From Dryas octopetala (Eukaryota > Streptophyta > Magnoliopsida > Rosales > Rosaceae): 64,000 bases of DNA. The stretch covers positions 11,780,001 to 11,844,000 of the forward strand of contig OY992838.1 in the NCBI GenBank assembly GCA_963921425.1. Direction: 5' to 3'. Of the stretch, positions 35,390 through 47,961 are shown piece after piece. Position 1 is the first letter of the stretch, and every line of letters starts with the position of its first letter. Below the pieces are notes generated by a model. It was not told where the DNA came from. It saw only the letters and a list, made by a program, of their open reading frames with translations, and did not search any database. A program made the translations under genes and the position numbers.

Positions 35390-37230
35390 AAGGTTGGAGT
35401 TGAAACCTTGAGATGTCTCGACGTGGTGTGATCCGACCTCAACAACTGCTACTATCTGGGGGAAAACGATAAAACTAAAACGTGAGAATAATTTCAATGA
35501 ATAGACAAAAATAAACTTTAAACATTTCCCTTGAAAATCATTTTATTAAACTATTCATTTCATTTGAGCTCATTTTCTTTTGAAAGGCCCCAGTTTCAAA
35601 ACCATTTTACAATCCATTTTTGAATCATCTCAAATCTGTGAATCTTTCTAATGCATAAAAAAAACTTATAAATATGAAATATGAAGAGATATCCAAAGGA
35701 TACAATGGGTTAGCTACATAAGCAATAAATTAATTTTCTTCTCTAGGAACGGGGCATTAGTATAAGTAAATCATCATATGCCTTTTGTAAGTAAATCAAT
35801 TAACTGGAAATCCAAACTCTGAAATATGACATACTTAAAAATTTTTTTGTTGTGAACTCATATTTAAATTTCGCAATAACTGAAAAATCAACAAAACTGC
35901 TCAAGCTGAAAAATATCAAACTGTTCAATAAATCTGATATATCAACCACTGAATCTAAAAACTCACACCACACTAGTACCCAGGGGAAAATTCGCCACAC
36001 ACATGTGCAGAATACTGCATTGCACCGGGCAGGGAAAATAACTGGTCATACGTGCACGCAGAGCTACCCCCAAAGGGCGAGACATCCTGACACACGGCTC
36101 AAAGCCTATATGTGTGCCAATATGCTCTCAAAGACCTATCTGTATCACTAGTCATACACCACCAAGTAGTCTTCAAGCAAGTGCAGAGTAAATCTATATT
36201 TGCGGGGGAGGGTACTAATAGGGTGGTTTGAAACCGCTTTCTATTCTCAATAAACCACAGTTCAGAAATACTCATATATATAATAACTAAATATACAACT
36301 CTTTTATAAATCTGCTTGATAAATCATTCTCAAATTATGAAAACTGCTCGATCAAAATCATTTCCAAAGAAACAAAAATTTAATAATAAAACTTCTCAAA
36401 ATAATGCCAAAAACCATGCAGATCATTTAATTCTCGCTAATAAATAAATATGGAAATAGCTGATGAAATTTCTCAAATCAATAACCATGAAATGAATTCT
36501 CGAATAAACTTCTAATTTAAATCTCAACCAAATCTTCAAATGAAATTCCCAAAAAATAATCTTTTTATTTAAATTAAACTTGTGCAACCTTCATACTATA
36601 TCATGCATGCAGCCATGGGCTAAAATCTTAGTTTCTTGACGCAATTTATAAGAAAGGAATTCATGTAATAAATAGTGCTATAAATCAAGTGAACTTTATG
36701 ACATAAAAACTCGGAAACATGAAACAAGTATCAAACCACCAAGTAATATTTTCAATGATAAAACAATCACAAAATAAATCAGTTAAAATTTGGAAATCAT
36801 TTGAAAACAAAGTCCAACTCACAAAATAACCAAGCCATGCCCATTCCTTTATGGGATTGTTTCCATCTCACGATACCTTACGATACCTCACTTGTTCGCC
36901 ACTAGAACTAACTACGAGATAGAGCTTCATCGACCTATTACAAAATACCGCTCACTTTAGCAATCAAAAACTCAGTATACGAATTCCGAATATATAGGCG
37001 AAATGACCAAATTACCCACATAACCTAACCGAGGTTTAAGGTTTGATTTTCATTATCAATCTAATCCTAATCAACGCAAACTCAACCTAAACATCCGGAA
37101 CATTTTTTTGCATGCCTTGAGACTCGTTCAATGGTTGTTACGATTTTCAATTTCGGATCCAAAATGGGGTTCGATGACTGGACGGCTTCGGGGTGACAAT
37201 TTTTGAGCCATCGCAACCTGTCCACAATAA
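35390..37230. repeat. Non-coding repeat-like region of unknown class
   Basis: The segment from GGTTGGAGTTGAAACCTTGAG to TAACAAGGTGTCACAATT has few long frames and a mix of A-rich stretches and G/C-richer blocks (GATGTCTCGACGTGGTGTG, CCGCTCACTTTAGC, GGACGGCTTCGGGGTGAC). This reads like non-coding transposon sequence. No terminal repeats or target duplication were found, so the boundaries are only a guess. Confidence 0.3.
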
Positions 37231-37717
37231 CAAGGTGTCACAATTTATTACAGAGTTCACAATTGTATCGACATGAGCTGAAGAAGATTGAAAATGGAGT
37301 CAACCGCCATGCACAGTGGCTAAAGAAATGCTAGTTGTCTTCTCCTTTGTGTCTATTTTCTTCTCTTGTCAATTCTGCAGTTTAGTCTCATAATTGAAAC
37401 AATTCATATTCTACAAAGATAAGTCTCACTTCTATTGGAGAAATGCCACACAAAGTGTGGGGGCCAGTGTCACGTCTATTAAAAATATAGTACACAAAGT
37501 GGTTAATTAAGATGATACAAATAATTTTATTATACTAGTAATAGTCACTTAAATTAATTAGATTGTATTACTGAAACACATGAATCACACGATAATTGTT
37601 ATATGAACCCTAAAATAGTGGCTAGCATGCAGCCACACAAGTATTGGATTACGATGGTAAACCCTGAAAAGGGACGTGCTCTGCCATAGAACTTAAAATA
37701 ATTAACCAATATAATCA

Positions 37718-38156
37718 TGGACTATTTACAAAAAAGTCAATAAAACATTTCAAAATTACAAATAGGTCAATGACCATTTCCTAAATCCCAAAATAGTTAT
37801 CATTGACTAAAATGAATTAAATGAAATTATGCATTATACAAAATATGACATAACAAATACTATAAATTACAGTCACTGCCATTATCATGGAAATTTTAAA
37901 AAATTACAAAAGGTCAAAATTAACCAGAAGCTGACATGTGTCTAAATTAATGGTAACAAACTAAAATAAAAACAATGGGCTGGGACAAAAAGATAAAGCG
38001 AACTCAAAGAAAAACCAGTAATGGGCTGAGGCCCGCAGAACTATTGATCAAAACGTAATTTATGAAATTATGTGATTCACTAAAATGAGATAAGGAAATT
38101 TGGTATTGACTTTTTTATAATTTTAAAATGTTTTATTGACTTATTTGTAAGTATCT
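37718..38156. mobile_element. 439-bp Mutator-like MITE
   Basis: A perfect 9-bp duplication ATATAATCA flanks the element (37709-37717 and 38157-38165). The ends share TATTTACAAAAAAGTCAATA on the left with the inverse of TACTTACAAATAAGTCAATA on the right, continuing through AAACATTTCAAAATTA and TTTCC. Inner arms include AAATTATG...CATAATTT. Non-coding. Confidence 0.87.
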
Positions 38157-38165
38157 ATATAATCA

Positions 38166-39533
38166 AAAGGGTTATAAACATAAATTAATTAACATGAATT
38201 TTAAAGATGGAATAAGAAAAGTAAAGCTTACAGACAATAATAAGGACTTCAAAAACTGTCCTAAAATCTTTTTAGTCTTCGTACATTAGAAGTCTGGAAA
38301 CACTTCAAGAGACTTTACCCACTACATAGACAAAGTTAGTTATAAGCAGGCTCACGCTGATATTACCAACTCCTAAAAAAGTTGTCCAAAAAATAAGAGT
38401 AGAAATTTAATATAGCAAGTTATTAGATTTATATATCAATGCAACGACTTAAAGTGGGTCAGTGTAGTTTTGTTAATTAATTATATCAATGCAAATATGC
38501 AATGCCCCACCTATCACAGCCACCATCTTAAAAGGGAATGTCCCACCATCAGCACGATTTTATGATGACCACCATCTTAAAATAGTTAACAATAAATAAA
38601 ATTGTGATGACTATATTTATGGCCACGGTTTTCACTTGGAATTAATTAGTTGGAACGTACTGTTCGACATAATATTAATGGGATGGGTCCAATTTATGAT
38701 TTATCCCATTCCAGATCAGCCATAAATAACGAAATTTTTTTTTAAATGAGCCACAAATTACATGTATATAGGAAAAATTTAGAAAGATGGACTCCTTTTG
38801 ATCATATCAATTAATTTGTATTCTTTTCATTTCAATGTCTTTTTAATTTTTTTTTCCCAATAATACAACTTATCAGTTTCCGTCACTTTTTCTAGCCTTC
38901 TTCCGCTTATGCTTTTCTACAGTATTTGAGTGTTCAAACTAATACTGTAATACATACAAAATCTCCACAGCAATGCCTAAATGGATACCCCACTCCACAG
39001 TAAATAAGAAACAAATTTATAATAAACCAAAATTATGATTTTTGAGACATGGAATGATGACGTTAAAGTTGAACAACCTCATGAAGGAATTTTCAACAAT
39101 CTAGAATACAAAAAAGACTAATAAAATTAAAAAGTTAAAAGATAAGAACTTTACCTTCTTGGTTTGTTGAATTCAAATATTGCAGTTTCCACTTCATACA
39201 TGAAAAGCCATTAACAACTAAATAAACACAATATACTAAGTTCTTTCCAATTGCAAACAAAAATGATATATTCAATATTTTTGACAAAATTTTACAATTA
39301 CAGACATTCATGCCCACCAATATATCAAAGAAAATTTATTGACTTCTGAAGGATCATAAACTCGATTAACCAACAAATTATAAAAAATTTTACATACTTG
39401 AGGTTCAAATGGTTCTTAAATAAGGGTATGCAAATAGAAACACTTTATTATAAATTTAAGGTGTATGAGCAAAAGAAAAAAATAGTTTGATAATACTTTT
39501 TGAATGAATGTGAGAACACAATTTCACAAGAGT
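38166..39533. other. Intergenic, no gene recognised
   Basis: AT-rich sequence with no family-like frame and no clear repeat boundary. Confidence 0.45.
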
Positions 39534-39872
39534 GCTGCTATTTGCACACCCTTTTTTTTCTTTTTGCACACCCTTTTCACCATTTTTCTTACTTCACACC
39601 CTCACACTTTCCCCACTTTTAAAATTTCTCATATACACACCCCTCTCAATTACCTAAATACCCTAATTCATTAGTCTTAACAGATTTCTCTTACACACCC
39701 CACTTAATTCATTTAAACAATACATCCCCACAATTTTTTTTTCCTCCCGTACACACCCCCTCCCATTTTTTTTTTCTTCTTCTTCTCCCTACCCGAGCCA
39801 TCACCTTCTTCCTTCTCTCTCTCTCCGCATGCACCATCACCACGGCACCACAAACACCACCACCACCTTCTT

Positions 39873-39919
<47 letters not shown>

Positions 39920-40566
39920 CGCCCAAGCTGACAGCAAAAACAAATTGGGTGCAGTGGTTCGGCAGACCAGTGCCGAACCCGTCGATTTCGTTCGGCAGGT
40001 ACCCGTCGAACAAACTTGGTATGTTCGGTGGGCACCTGCCGAACAAAACCAACGGGTTCGGCACTGGTCTGCCGAACCAACTGCTCCTAATTTTTTTTTT
40101 CGCAAGATCTTTACAGAGGGACTAGAAGGAAAATGAGGATTTCTAGGACTGTTACTGATCATTTAGGGTAATTCTTTCTTTAAATCGTTATGGGTTCTTT
40201 TTATATTTATGAGATTGCTGCCATTTTTTTTTTCTGGGAATTTGGAAATGATGACTTTGATTTGAATGATTTGGATCGAGTGGGAAAGGAAACTGATATA
40301 AGCAATGTGCATATAAGCATGGAAGTTGTCTTATATGGTTAAAATTGGATCGAATTTCAGGAAATAAACTTGGACTGGTGGATGGGCTGTTTTGGTGGTG
40401 ATGGCTGTTTGGCTCGGGTAGGGGGGAGAAGAAGAAGAAGGGGGGGTGTGAACCAGAGAAAAAAGAGAAAAAAAGGGAGGGGCTGTGGGGTCTTTTTCTT
40501 TGTGTTTATTTTTATTTTTTTAATAGGGGTGTGCAAAAAGAAAAAGAAGGGTGTGCAAATAGCAGC
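39534..40566. mobile_element. 1.03-kb TIR element with palindromic CCGAAC core
   Basis: The ends are GCTGCTATTTGCACACCC, followed by a T/C tract and a second TTTTTGCACACCC, mirrored at the right end. The core at 39955-40080 is a large palindrome: GGTTCGGCAGACCAGTGCCG on the left is repeated in inverse near 40075, around smaller palindromes such as TTCGGTGGGCACCTGCCGAA. A CT run lies at 39877-39915. No target duplication could be fixed. The arms are highly similar, suggesting recent activity. Confidence 0.82.
39877..39915. repeat. CT microsatellite
   Basis: Nineteen or more CT units inside the TIR element, just left of the palindromic core. Confidence 0.92.
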
Positions 40567-42200
40567 GATGAATTTATAACCCTTAAATATGTAATATGGC
40601 TAAGATTTAAATAAGTAAACATAAGTACTATAGAAATCCAAATCTTATAGATATTAAACCTCTCACGTAAAAATAATATTTCCAACTAAAAAGTAAAAGG
40701 TTTTTCCTAAAAAAAAAAAAAAAAGAAAGTAAAAGGTTCAACTCAACCCACATAAAAGTAAAAAACGAACCTTATCCTTTTTTCTTATTTTTTTAGAGAA
40801 AAAGACTTTTCATGAATCAAGAAACGTCTGCAGACAATATTATAGAAAGCCAAGTTGACTCCTATATCCAAAATTGAAATTCATTAATTTGGCCAAAGCG
40901 TGCGCCACCCTAGTTGCTAAAACGAACCTAATAGGCTAATAGGTACGAATGTACAATAATTTTTAATACAACAGGAAATTAATTATTCATGAGCGACAAT
41001 TTTCACAGTTCAGTTTTGTACATTTACACTATTTCTCTCATTTTTATACTTTAGTAAGTTTGAGTAAATAAAAAGATAATGAAAGCATACAAAAAAGTAA
41101 AAATAAAAAGCTGGAAAGAAAAAAAAAGCAAACAAATAAGGGAAAGAGTGCAAATATATAAAATTATGGGTGCATTAGCTCTTAACTATAAGTGACATAT
41201 TACATATTTTGTTACTTAAAAATCATATAATAGTTACATCACGTGACGATATAAATCATATAATAATTATATAAAATATTACTCTCACCTCATTGCTTAG
41301 GACTTACTTCTATGAAGGAAAAACTAAATACGTACCATCACTAAATCAAATGATCATTGACAATTATATTTAAAATTATTATTATAATTTTTCAGAAATA
41401 GTATCATATTAAAAAAGGTTCAATTGACATTTATCAATCTTTAATAATTTTATTTATAAATCTAAAATTTAAACTGTTGATCTTAGTGGAGCATGTTAAA
41501 GCTATGAATTTGCAGATAATCAAGAATCATTTTTTCTTCTAGTTCATACCTTTTCACCTAGCTTTTGCCTACGGTTTCTGTATGTCGATGAACCTATTTT
41601 TTTTAGTAAAGTCAATAAACTTTTTTAAATGAAGTGAGAAATTAAATAATTAAAACAGTTTAAAATAAATTTTTTTTTTTGTAAATATATAGAATTCATT
41701 ACTGCAGTATTTTTTTTAATTTTGTTTTTCAAATTGGTCACCAATGACAAAAGCAATAGCAGTAGAATGTGCATGCATACGTCAACAAATAAACAATTAA
41801 TCCCATTTTCATAAATTATAATTTGAAAATTGTGTGATTTGAATTGTGTATAAAATTTCTTAAGATGGTAGTAAATTGTGGAAGATCTTGTACATTAAAG
41901 AAGAAAGGATTTTTTCACCATAAGAAAAGAAACAAATAAGACGTAATGTTTGGAGAAATTACAGTGAGAAAGTGACAGACAAGGTAACAAAAAAACGACA
42001 AAAGAATGGATTAGGAAGAATGGATAAATCAAAAGGCGACAAAGCCACCTACGTAATTGCAAATTTGCGATACACAAAAGTGAATCCCGTGTTTGGAGGG
42101 AGCCTTTCCATTTCCCATGTCTTTTCTTTTTCTTTGTTTTGGATGTTTTTTAATCTTTTTCCATACAAAAAAAAAAAAAAAAGCAATTCATAAATCATAA
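40567..42200. other. Intergenic, no gene recognised
   Basis: AT-rich with A runs. No recognisable coding or repeat boundary. The distal promoter of the STICHEL-type gene probably lies in the last few hundred bases. Confidence 0.45.
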
Positions 42201-42209
42201 TATATAAAA
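42201..42209 (+). promoter_or_regulatory. Probable TATA box of the STICHEL-type gene
   Basis: TATATAAAA lies just upstream of a CT run (about 42227-42241) and a purine-rich leader with GA repeats (42390-42440). If it is used, the leader would be about 570 nt before the ATG at 42811, unless spliced. Confidence 0.5.
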
Positions 42210-42778
42210 TCTCAGGCTTCAGTTCTGTCTCTCTCTCTCTCACATTTCACTCGCACAGTGACAGAGATTTTTCAATTTTTGGCTTAGAGATTCAAGATTT
42301 CATTGGGGGCGCCAACTAAACCCTAAGCACAAAAACACAAAAAACACAAACCCACAAAAACAGAGGAGTTTTTGTGTGGGTGTGTGTGAGAGAGAGAGAG
42401 AGAGAGTGACAGAGAGAGGGAGAGAGAGGGAGAGGGAGAGAGTCAACAGAGCAAAGAAAGAAAGCAGAGGTAGCTACACAGGGTGAAGGGCTATTTATTA
42501 TTTCCTTTCATTTATTATTCACATTCAGGATTGATTGAGCTTTCATTTCTCAATCAATCTGTCAGATCTGGACCATTTTCTGGCTCTTTTTCTTCATTCA
42601 GATTCAGGCATTTGCTTGTATTCCATTCAAAACAAAGTCACTCACTCTGTTTGTGTTTGATCAAATAAATGAAGAAGTATTTGTACTAAAGTTAAGATTT
42701 TGGGATGTGGGTTCCTTTCTTTTTAACTTAATATCAAAGCCCTTTTGATTGAATTGCCATTCTGTACAGTTCATATAT

Positions 42779-42808
42779 ATGTATATGTATATGTATATGT
42801 ATGTATAG
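42779..42808 (+). other. Nine-codon upstream ORF ending 2 nt before the STICHEL start
   Basis: ATG at 42779 opens a frame of alternating Met-Tyr codons with a final Val, ending in TAG at 42806-42808; the main ATG is at 42811. A second small upstream frame starts at 42668 (MKKYLY). A terminating ribosome here would be almost on top of the main start, so translation could depend on leaky scanning or very short re-initiation. Whether it is in the mRNA is not shown. Confidence 0.55.
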
Positions 42809-42810
42809 AA

Positions 42811-45800
42811 ATGGCTGCAATGGGGGTCTCTGATCCAAGCCAACTGCACTTGAAGAAGGAGCTCACTCAGATTCGAAAAGCCGCTCGGGTTCTTCGCGAT
42901 CCCGGCACCACTTCTTCTTGGCGCTCTCCTTTGGCTGCCTCCTCTAGATCTGTGGCAGCAGCAGCAGCACTGCCTTCTACTTCTTCTTCCACTTGGAACA
43001 ACAACAATGGCACCACTACTACTGCCAATGGCAATGGCAGCAGCGGCGACAAGAGGGTCTTCTTGTACAACTGGAAGAACTCCAAATCCTCAAGAAACGA
43101 CGACTACGAAGACAATGAGGAAGATGATTATGGAGAGGATGATGATGATGGCATTGACGCTTCTTCCTCTGTTGCAGGGTTGAGTCTTGATGATAGCTTG
43201 AGCGATGCGCGTAATGGAGGAGTCGATGGAGATTCCAGGAGTGACAGTTACGCTGGTCACAGCCGCTACTCCATGATGCTTAGGCGTAGATATGCAAATC
43301 TTCTGCCGCCGATGAATAATAGTAAGAAAACAAGTAAGAAAGTCCAAACCCACTCTGACATTTTATCCAAATATCAGCAAAAAGAATTAATTCTTGGAAG
43401 GAACTTAGTGAGTTCAAGAAAAGCGGCCGAGGGTCATCCTTCGATGGCCTTAGGATTAGGCAGGGATGACTTGGTCGAGCAATCTGATGACACTGAGGAG
43501 TACTGTAATTCAGAGGATCTGAGGCGGATTTCGGGGGCTTCCCCATTGCTTTCGAAACTTAAGCACAAGAATTGGTCTCATTCCTCGTTTAAGTTTAAGA
43601 GAGATAATAGTCGAAGAGAGGACTCTTCTTATTCTTATAGCACCCCTGCATTGTCAACTAGTTCTTATAACAGGTACGGTGTTCGTAATCCGAGTACTGT
43701 TGGATCTTGGGATGGTACTGCAACTTCCATGAATGATGGGGATGATGAGGTTGATGACCATTTGGACTTTCCGGGTAGACAGGGATGTGGGATTCCTTGT
43801 TATTGGTCTAAAAGGACACCAAAACACAGAGGTATATATGGAAGCTGCTACTCTCCTTCGCTTTCTGATACTTTGAGGAGGAAAGGAAGTATGATGCTTT
43901 GTGGAAGTCAAAATATTTATCCTAGACACCGTCGATGGTCATCAGGTTCCAATAAGCATAGAATTGCTTCTAGAAGTGCTCAGGGTGTTCTCCCATTGCT
44001 TACCAATAGTGGTGATGGCAGGGGAGGGTCATCCATAGGAACTGGGAGGAGTGATGATGAGCTGTCTACAAACTTCGGAGAACTTGATTTGGAGGCTCTG
44101 AGTAGATTGGATGGACGGAGGTGGTCATCAAGCTGCCGAAGTCAAGAAGGGTTGGAGATTGTAGCTCTAAATGGAGAAGGGGAAGAGGAAGGCACACCAG
44201 AAAATATTAGAAGTTTTAGCCAGAAATACAAGCCGTTGTTCTTTGGTGAATTGATTGGGCAAAATATTGTGGTGCAATCACTCGTAAATGCTATTGCGAG
44301 GGGTCGGATTGCTCCTGTTTATCTTTTCCAGGGTCCCCGTGGAACTGGAAAAACATCAACAGCCAAGATTTTTTCTGCTTCCTTGAATTGCATAGCTCCT
44401 GATGAAACTAAGCCATGCGGATACTGCAGGGAGTGCACTGATTTTATGTCTGGAAAAAACAAAGATCTATTGGAAGTTGATGGCACCAATAAGAAAGGTA
44501 TTGACAAAGTTAGGTACCTTTTGAAAACTCTATCAGCAGCAACACCATCAGCATCCTCAAGGTACAAGGTTTTTGTGATTGATGAATGCCACTTGTTACC
44601 TTCTAAGACATGGCTAGCTTTTCTCAAATATCTGGAAGAACCGCCACAGCGAGTTGTCTTCATATTTATAACGACCGATTTAGACAATGTTCCTCGTACC
44701 ATACAGTCTCGGTGTCAGAAATACCTCTTTAACAAAATTAAGGATAGTGACATTGTGGCCAGGTTGAGGAAAATTTCTGCTGCAGAAAACCTGGATGTTG
44801 AATCGGATGCATTAGATTTGATTGCTTTGAATGCAGACGGTTCACTTCGAGATGCAGAAACTATGTTGGATCAGTTAAGTTTGCTGGGGAAAAGAATTTC
44901 AACATCTCTTGTGAATGAACTTGTGAGTTTGCTCTGCTAATGGTTTCTTGACATTGTCTAATTCAATTTAAGTAAAACATACTACTGTTGGCACTTATTG
45001 AGAAAAAAACAAACCACTGTGATCCATGAGAAGGGAAAAAAAGAAGATCAATAGCTGTATGTTAGTAATGAATTATTTTTTTAAAATTTTTTAATTTGTT
45101 TAATTGGATAAATTTAAACTCATTAATCTAGTGTTTTTTCTTCTGCAGGTGGGAGTTGTTTCTGATGAAAAGTTACTTGAACTCTTGGAGTTAGCAATGT
45201 CATCAGACACTGCAGAAACAGTGAAAAGGGCCAGAGAGTTGATGGACTCCGGTGTTGATCCCATGGTTTTGATGTCTCAGTTGGCCAGTCTAATTATGGA
45301 TATCATTGCTGGAACCTACAATGTCAATGATGTCAAACATGATTCGTTCTTTGGTTCCCAGAATTGTGAGTATCATCCGCTTACCTTTTTATGCCATTAA
45401 AGTTGTTCATTTCATTGGGATGTGATGTTGAGACAGTACCATAATCATTCCTGGATAACACCAAAATGAGGTTATCAATTAAAATCTGCTTGAGGAATAA
45501 CTAAATGTAGATGATTGCTGTTAAGAACAATGGACTGCAACAAACACGATAAAGATAAATATTGGGAAATCTAATGCCACATGCTACATCGGGGAAATGA
45601 TATCATCAAGTATGGAGAAGTATTATACTGCCACACACATATCATTCCTGTACGTGGTTGGTTCTCCGATCAGTATGTTTGCTAAGAATAGATTTAAGTA
45701 TTGAATGGGTGGTGATCCCCCCACTCACGAACCAAGTTTAGGAATCTAGCTATTATGCCACACCTCAAGCCTGTATTTTTGGATACAGAAACAAACTCTT

Positions 45801-47906
45801 TTGTCTTCAATACAAAGCTAAAAGATGAAGTTCATTTAGATTATATGTGAATAATATTGAAACTGTGTGATCAAGTAATGATCACTCCTAACTCGCTGAC
45901 TTTGCATTAGATTTGAGTTGGGTTAGTGTGTTGTGTTGAGTCAAACCCATCTCAAGTTCAAGACTAGGTTCAATCTGAGCTCGAGATATGTTTCCGCAAA
46001 TGTTTTCTGGGTTTCTTTTGGTTCACTTCATCCCAAGCTTGCTATTTATTCGTACTTGAATTAGAAACCTGTGAAACATTTATATTTGGACATCGAGCTA
46101 TGATTGAGGTAGGTTTATTTTACACCAACCTGTCAAATTTATTATATAACTGTAAAGTTTATATTTCTGAAAGGAACTGCAAAGTTTATATTAATTAAAA
46201 AAAAAAATCATTTACAAGGCACGAGACCTCATGAGACAAGATTTTGTAAGCTTGATCTTGGGATGGAATTCGAAATGAGCCTCTATCTGGATTTGAGCTT
46301 GACTTGAATGTTAAATGACTTCAAGCAAAGCCCAAATAGTTTGAGTTGCTTGACTCATTAGACACCTATTTTGAGTTACATTTACTAACCATATTGTTGA
46401 CCACATCTCTTACAAAAGTGAGATCCACTTGTGTAGGTGGGTCCCACCTCTGTGAGATGTGTGGTTAATAAATGTGATACAAATAGTTGTATCGTTCCTT
46501 TTAGTTCAAGATTGTTAGGTTTGTGAAAGGGAAAGGTAAATTTTTACTAGATGTCTTGCGCTGTTATTACATGCTTAGATGGTAACGTCTATTCAGTTGG
46601 CATACTTCAAGTTCTCTTGAATTATTCTCATGAATAATTCTCATCCACATATACTAATATAATTACTGAGTATTTTGGAGAAAACATTGACATTATAAAT
46701 CATTAAATCCTGGAGACAGGTAAAATAATCTTCACTGTCTGGATTTTAGTTTTGAACAAAATTGCTTTTGCGACTATGTAAAGATCTTAGAATTTTTTTT
46801 CTTTATTTATTGATTGTGGTTGGTTGTCATACTTCAGTGACCGAGGCAGAATTGGAGAGATTAAAACATGCTTTGAAGACTCTTTCGGAGGCTGAAAAAC
46901 AGCTTAGGGTTTCAAGTGAGCGCTCAACATGGTTCACAGCAACACTGTTACAGCTTGGTTCACTGCCTTCTCCGGACCTTACTCACTCATGCAGCAGGAG
47001 GCACAGCTGCAAGACAACTGAGGATGATTCATCAAGTGCTTCAAGAGAAGCTGCTGCCTACAAACAGAAGTTAGATGGTCAATATCTGCTCCAGAAATCA
47101 ACCTCCCCTGCTTCTGTACGAAAAGCACTAAATGAAAATTCCAACTATCAGGGAGATTCATTGTCACGAAATAATGGTTTTGGTTTCAATATGAAGCCCT
47201 CGCATAGCCTACTCATGGACAGTGGTGCCTCAACTCCCTTGCGTGATGATGTTATGGCTGGAAATGTGACCCTTAGATGTGTAAACTCTGGAAAGTTGGA
47301 GGATGTCTGGGCACAGTGTATTGAGAGGTGCCATTCAAAGACACTGAGGCAGTTACTACAGTCTCATGGAAAGCTAGTGTCTATCTCTGAAGCTGAAGGT
47401 ATGCTCTTAGGTTTTGTAAACACTTCATTTATCTTCGCATACTAAATACAAAATGCACTAATATATTATGGACCTTTTTATAGCTAGAAGTTACTGCATG
47501 ATTTTGTGTGAATTGGGCTTGTAAGTATTTATAAACTGTAAAGTTGTCGGCTGTAGTGTCTAAATAGGATCCATGACTAGAAAATTTACAATTTATACTT
47601 GTTTACAATCCTGCGGATGTCACTGATGGTTATTTGCACAACATGTCATAAAAATGAGGAAAGAAAAGAAGCTACTGAGGAGGTGATACCATTTAGATTG
47701 ATTGAGGCCTGAGGGAGAAATCACCATCTTTGCCTAAAGCCCTGAACACCTCTCTAATTATAGTTTTTAACTAGTATGAGCAATGCAAGGACAATGGTTT
47801 GGGCGGTAGGAACAATATCTAACCTTGGTTAATCACTAGAAAAAAAAAAAAAGGTAATCTTTATAGGTAAGCTCTGTAGTGTCCCTTACAACAGGAGCCC
47901 ATGCTT

Positions 47907-47961
<55 letters not shown>

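Noticed and set aside
39709..40162. Several Arg/Glu-rich frames around 40 kb
   Set aside because: They are translations of the CT microsatellite and palindromic core of a TIR element.
42745..42810. Upstream in-frame extension of the STICHEL-type protein
   Set aside because: It starts at a non-ATG codon and encodes repetitive Val-Tyr from the TATG tract; conserved family sequence starts after the ATG at 42811.
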